Assembly (NCBI GenBank): GCA_029974015.1
Contig: JARKUF010000038.1
Span: 62,001 to 126,000 of the forward strand
Length of the DNA stretch: 64,000 bases
Source: Spirochaetota bacterium
GTDB lineage: Bacteria > Spirochaetota > UBA4802 > JAGODF01
Direction: 5' to 3'
Shown: positions 62,195 through 64,000 of the stretch, piece after piece
Numbering within the stretch: position 1 is the stretch's first letter
How the letters are laid out: each line of letters begins with the position of its first letter
The notes under the pieces: generated by a model
What the model was told of the DNA's origin: nothing
Database searches by the model: none
The model's input: only the letters and a program-made list of their open reading frames with translations
Translations under genes and position numbers: made by a program

Positions 62195-62413
62195 CTACCT
62201 TTCCCTTCCTTCCCTTATTATATCTACAATTTCCCGTGAAGTGATTTTCGCTTTTATCGCGGGGACATCGAGCGGGGATGATATGTTTTTTTCTGGGCTG
62301 ATATAGAAAGTTCTTCCGTCTTTCCTTTTAATAATTACCTTGCCGGTAGCCTCCGCCTGTTTCAACAGGGATGCAAGTTTTTGCCGCGCCTCCGAATATG
62401 TATACACGCGCAT
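62195..62413 (-). CDS. Antitoxin, Phd/YefM-like
   Basis: 72 residues from the ATG at 62413: MRVYTYSEARQKLASLLKQAEATGKVIIKRKDGRTFYI is the Phd/YefM DNA-binding fold, and the Lys/Ile/Glu-rich C-terminus would wrap the toxin. TGGAGG, inside the end of the toxin gene, is the ribosome-binding site. The ATG begins one base after the toxin stop, so the antitoxin is the second gene, the reverse of the usual order. Confidence 0.8.
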   Translation of the reverse strand: MRVYTYSEARQKLASLLKQAEATGKVIIKRKDGRTFYISPEKNISSPLDVPAIKAKITSREIVDIIREGRER

Positions 62414-62414
62414 T

Positions 62415-62807
62415 TTAAACCTCCAGTAATTTAATGCCGAGTTTCCGCGCGGCATTGTATAATTTATTATCAAGTGTCAAGATGAAAGAATTGCTTTGCA
62501 TGGCACAATCTAGTATATAGGCATCATAGGCGTAGATGTTCGCAGTTCTGGATAACTTGAGTGCATTTGAGAAGTTCGTTTCAATATACCGTAATGGAAT
62601 TCCGTTGAATATTGAAATTCCTTTCTGGGCTTCCTTGAGCGTAATTCTGTTCCTTTTAAACATGGCAGAAAATGCGTTCCCAATTTCATAGGGAACAGAA
62701 CCGGGCGCTATCAGCGTGTTCCCTGCGGTCAATTCTACAATTGTTTCACGCACGGTTTCGCCGACAAGGACCGCAATGAGCGCAGAGGTGTCGATGGTTA
62801 TATTCAT
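62415..62807 (-). CDS. PIN-domain toxin, VapC-like
   Basis: 130 residues. PIN acidic residues: MNITIDTSALIAVLVGE (first Asp), SVPYEIGNAFSAM (Glu), NIYAYDAYILDCAMQ (Asp) and ILTLDNKLYNAARKLGIKLLEV (last Asp). Such toxins are RNases that cut tRNA or rRNA. It is the first gene of the toxin-antitoxin pair and starts just downstream of a large palindrome. Confidence 0.87.
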   Translation of the reverse strand: MNITIDTSALIAVLVGETVRETIVELTAGNTLIAPGSVPYEIGNAFSAMFKRNRITLKEAQKGISIFNGIPLRYIETNFSNALKLSRTANIYAYDAYILDCAMQSNSFILTLDNKLYNAARKLGIKLLEV

Positions 62808-62822
62808 TCACAACCCCTTTAA

Positions 62823-62866
62823 TAATGCACAAATGTACATTTGTACAAATGTACATTTGTGCATTA
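62823..62866. promoter_or_regulatory. Toxin-antitoxin operator: tandem 16-base palindromes in a 44-base perfect palindrome
   Basis: ACAAATGTACATTTGT occurs twice back to back (62829-62844 and 62845-62860), each a perfect palindrome, and the whole 44 bases are also a perfect palindrome. It lies 16 bases before the toxin start. The layout fits cooperative binding of an antitoxin dimer pair for autoregulation. Confidence 0.75.
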
Positions 62867-63121
62867 AAGTCAAGTGGAAAATATTGAAAAAAATGCGGCC
62901 TCCTGCTCGATGGAGGGGCTAGCGCTTGCGCTGCATATTCCATTGTCGTTTATACCCAAAAAAAATCATTCAAGCAAATATACAGTATCAGCCTGGTTTA
63001 TCCGCGTCAGCGAATTTAACGCTACGAGCGAATAGGGACACGCTCAGTTAAAAAAGGCCTTTTCTTAACGAAGTTTGATATTTTCATCTTTGGCAAACCT
63101 GGTACAGAAATTGCAGAACTA

Positions 63122-63316
63122 ATGATTGAATCGAGTAAAAAGGTAGGGCCTCAGGTCAAGTTTGCCGTCAGCACAAAACCCATTAAGAACCATTCAGATA
63201 TGAAGCATGTCAGAGCTCAAGAGCTCGACCGAAGATATTATATTACACTTTTCCTGATAATTGTGCCTGCTTGTATTTCGGCTACCGTTTTATTGATTAC
63301 GATTGGATTTATTTAG
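63122..63316 (+). CDS. Short hypothetical protein with C-terminal membrane helix
   Basis: 64 residues; the last 25 (YYITLFLIIVPACISATVLLITIGFI) form a membrane helix. The frame is open for about 100 bases before the ATG, and no ribosome-binding site is seen, so it may be the remnant of a longer gene. Not recognised. Low confidence. Confidence 0.3.
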   Translation: MIESSKKVGPQVKFAVSTKPIKNHSDMKHVRAQELDRRYYITLFLIIVPACISATVLLITIGFI

Positions 63317-63379
63317 GATTGAAAGACATACACCATGTTAGTTCATAAAAACAGCTTTCTGAAAAGTCAACAACTAGCG

Positions 63380-63401
63380 GCCAATTAAACAATTGGCTTT
63401 T
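63380..63401 (+). terminator. Possible terminator
   Basis: GCCAATT pairs with AATTGGC around AAAC, followed by TTTTCC. It is 64 bases past the short hypothetical gene. The stem is short and AT-rich, so only tentative. Confidence 0.35.
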
Positions 63402-63474
63402 CCATCTTTCTAAAGACGGGGAAATAACCTGATTTTTCTGACTGCCCTTAGTTTTAAAGGTTAGAATATTATTG

Positions 63475-63503
63475 TTGACACAGAATCTTTTTGTATTTAG
63501 GAT
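63475..63503 (+). promoter_or_regulatory. Sigma-70-type promoter of the broken membrane-protein gene
   Basis: A perfect TTGACA and TAGGAT are separated by 17 bases, about 50 bases before the ATG. This suggests that the gene was, or still is, transcribed despite its nonsense codon. Confidence 0.5.
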
Positions 63504-63552
63504 TATTTTAGCAGTTTAAGCACAAAAAATACAATTCTCTGGAGGGCTTGTT

Positions 63553-63897
63553 ATGTATCAAAGCGAAGGCAGCACATTTGGCTTGATCATCCAACTGCTG
63601 ATCATTGTTGCAGTAATTGCGGGCCTGTAGAAGGTTTTTGAAAAGGCGGGCAAACCCGGCTGGGCAGCGATAATTCCCATTTACAACATCTGGGTCTGGA
63701 TTGAAATCTGCAAAAGGCCCTGGTGGTGGATTTTGCTTTTTCTCATCCCGATAGTAAACATCGTCATATACATCATTTTAAGCATTGATCTTGTCAAAAA
63801 ATTTGGACAGCCAGGTTTTCATGCCCTTGCTTTTATTTTCCTGGGGTTCATATACCTGCCATGGTTAGGTTTCGGACCCGCAACATATAGAGGATAA
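63553..63897 (+). pseudogene. DUF5684-like small membrane protein interrupted by an amber codon
   Basis: GGAGGG precedes the ATG. The reading gives 25 residues (ending IAGL), TAG at 63628-63630, then 88 more residues in the same frame: KVFEKAGKPGWAAIIPIYNIWVWIEI, WWWILLFLIPIVNIVIYIILSIDLVKKFG, and LGFGPATY. This matches the known layout of DUF5684-like three-helix proteins, in which a Trp commonly precedes KVFEKAG. A single TGG to TAG change explains the break. A hairpin (CCCGAGAC / GTCTCGGG, 63917-63948) follows. Readthrough or suppression is possible but unsupported. Confidence 0.7.
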
Positions 63898-64000
63898 CCA
63901 TGTAGAATAACCCTTCCCCGAGACGGAGCTCTTTCAGATTGTCTCGGGAAATCCTCCTTGCTGATGAACACGTTGCAAGTGGTCTACACAATCAAATGAG

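Noticed and set aside
62746..62943. Open frame across the toxin-antitoxin operator
   Set aside because: It is produced by the palindrome and the toxin 5' end in another frame, without a ribosome-binding site.

Overview
The window looks like chromosome from a GC-rich, two-membrane, motile and probably anaerobic bacterium. A spirochaete-like (Spirochaetota, Leptospirales-type) host is my best guess. The support is the order nadD - LytR/CpsA/Psr - rsfS, the fliS locus, PilZ proteins, many small lipoproteins with loose lipoboxes, an Mla lipid-transport operon and pyruvate:ferredoxin oxidoreductase. No rRNA or tRNA gene was found, so the placement is inference.

Layout. 1-5.5 kb: end of a U32 peptidase gene, an AhpD-like gene with an in-frame UGA in its CxxC motif (probable selenoprotein), and a minus-strand operon of a NeuB-type sialic-acid synthase, a lipoprotein and a large sialidase-fold membrane protein. 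6-12.4 kb: glpK, a lone MshEN domain, ilvE, an orphan MlaF-like ATPase overlapping rsgA, and a crotonase. 12.5-17.5 kb: sigma-54 response regulator, a kinase-like partner with a decayed ATPase domain, rsfS, LCP and nadD. 17.6-24.6 kb: gatB-purC, fliS plus a FlgN-like gene, prfB and a spore-photoproduct-lyase homologue. 24.8-38.4 kb: a 6S-like structured RNA, a membrane PilZ-like protein, nifJ, Sua5/DUF501/DivIC/eno, an ECF sigma/anti-sigma pair, tyrS, ispF and a STAS protein. 38.7-50.4 kb: a frameshifted OmpA-type gene, recJ-RNase H, a zinc-ribbon coiled-coil protein, UPF0182 and mlaD-mlaF-mlaE behind a large aromatic-repeat envelope protein. 50.6-61 kb: a DUF4185-like lipoprotein, a TPR/TPR/lipoprotein/lipoprotein operon, PilZ, an amidase, a radical SAM gene, rnpB and another lipoprotein. 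61-64 kb: AT-richer accessory DNA with msrA, a toxin-antitoxin pair with its operator, and a small membrane-protein gene broken by an amber codon.

Almost every larger intergenic gap holds a copy of one dispersed repeat family: a GC-rich hairpin of the form TTTCCCGCCNGCC-TTCGGCGGGCGGGAAA, flanked by AT-rich ends resembling GGGAACCTCAAAA / TTTTGAGGTTCCC. One copy (5784-5925) has clear terminal inverted repeats and a partial, nearly identical relative 55 kb away (61145-61255), which suggests a miniature inverted-repeat mobile family.

The strongest unusual signals are the AhpD-like selenoprotein with a bacterial SECIS-like hairpin, the 6S-like RNA, the mobile palindrome family, the tandem-palindrome toxin-antitoxin operator, and the envelope operons of unknown function.
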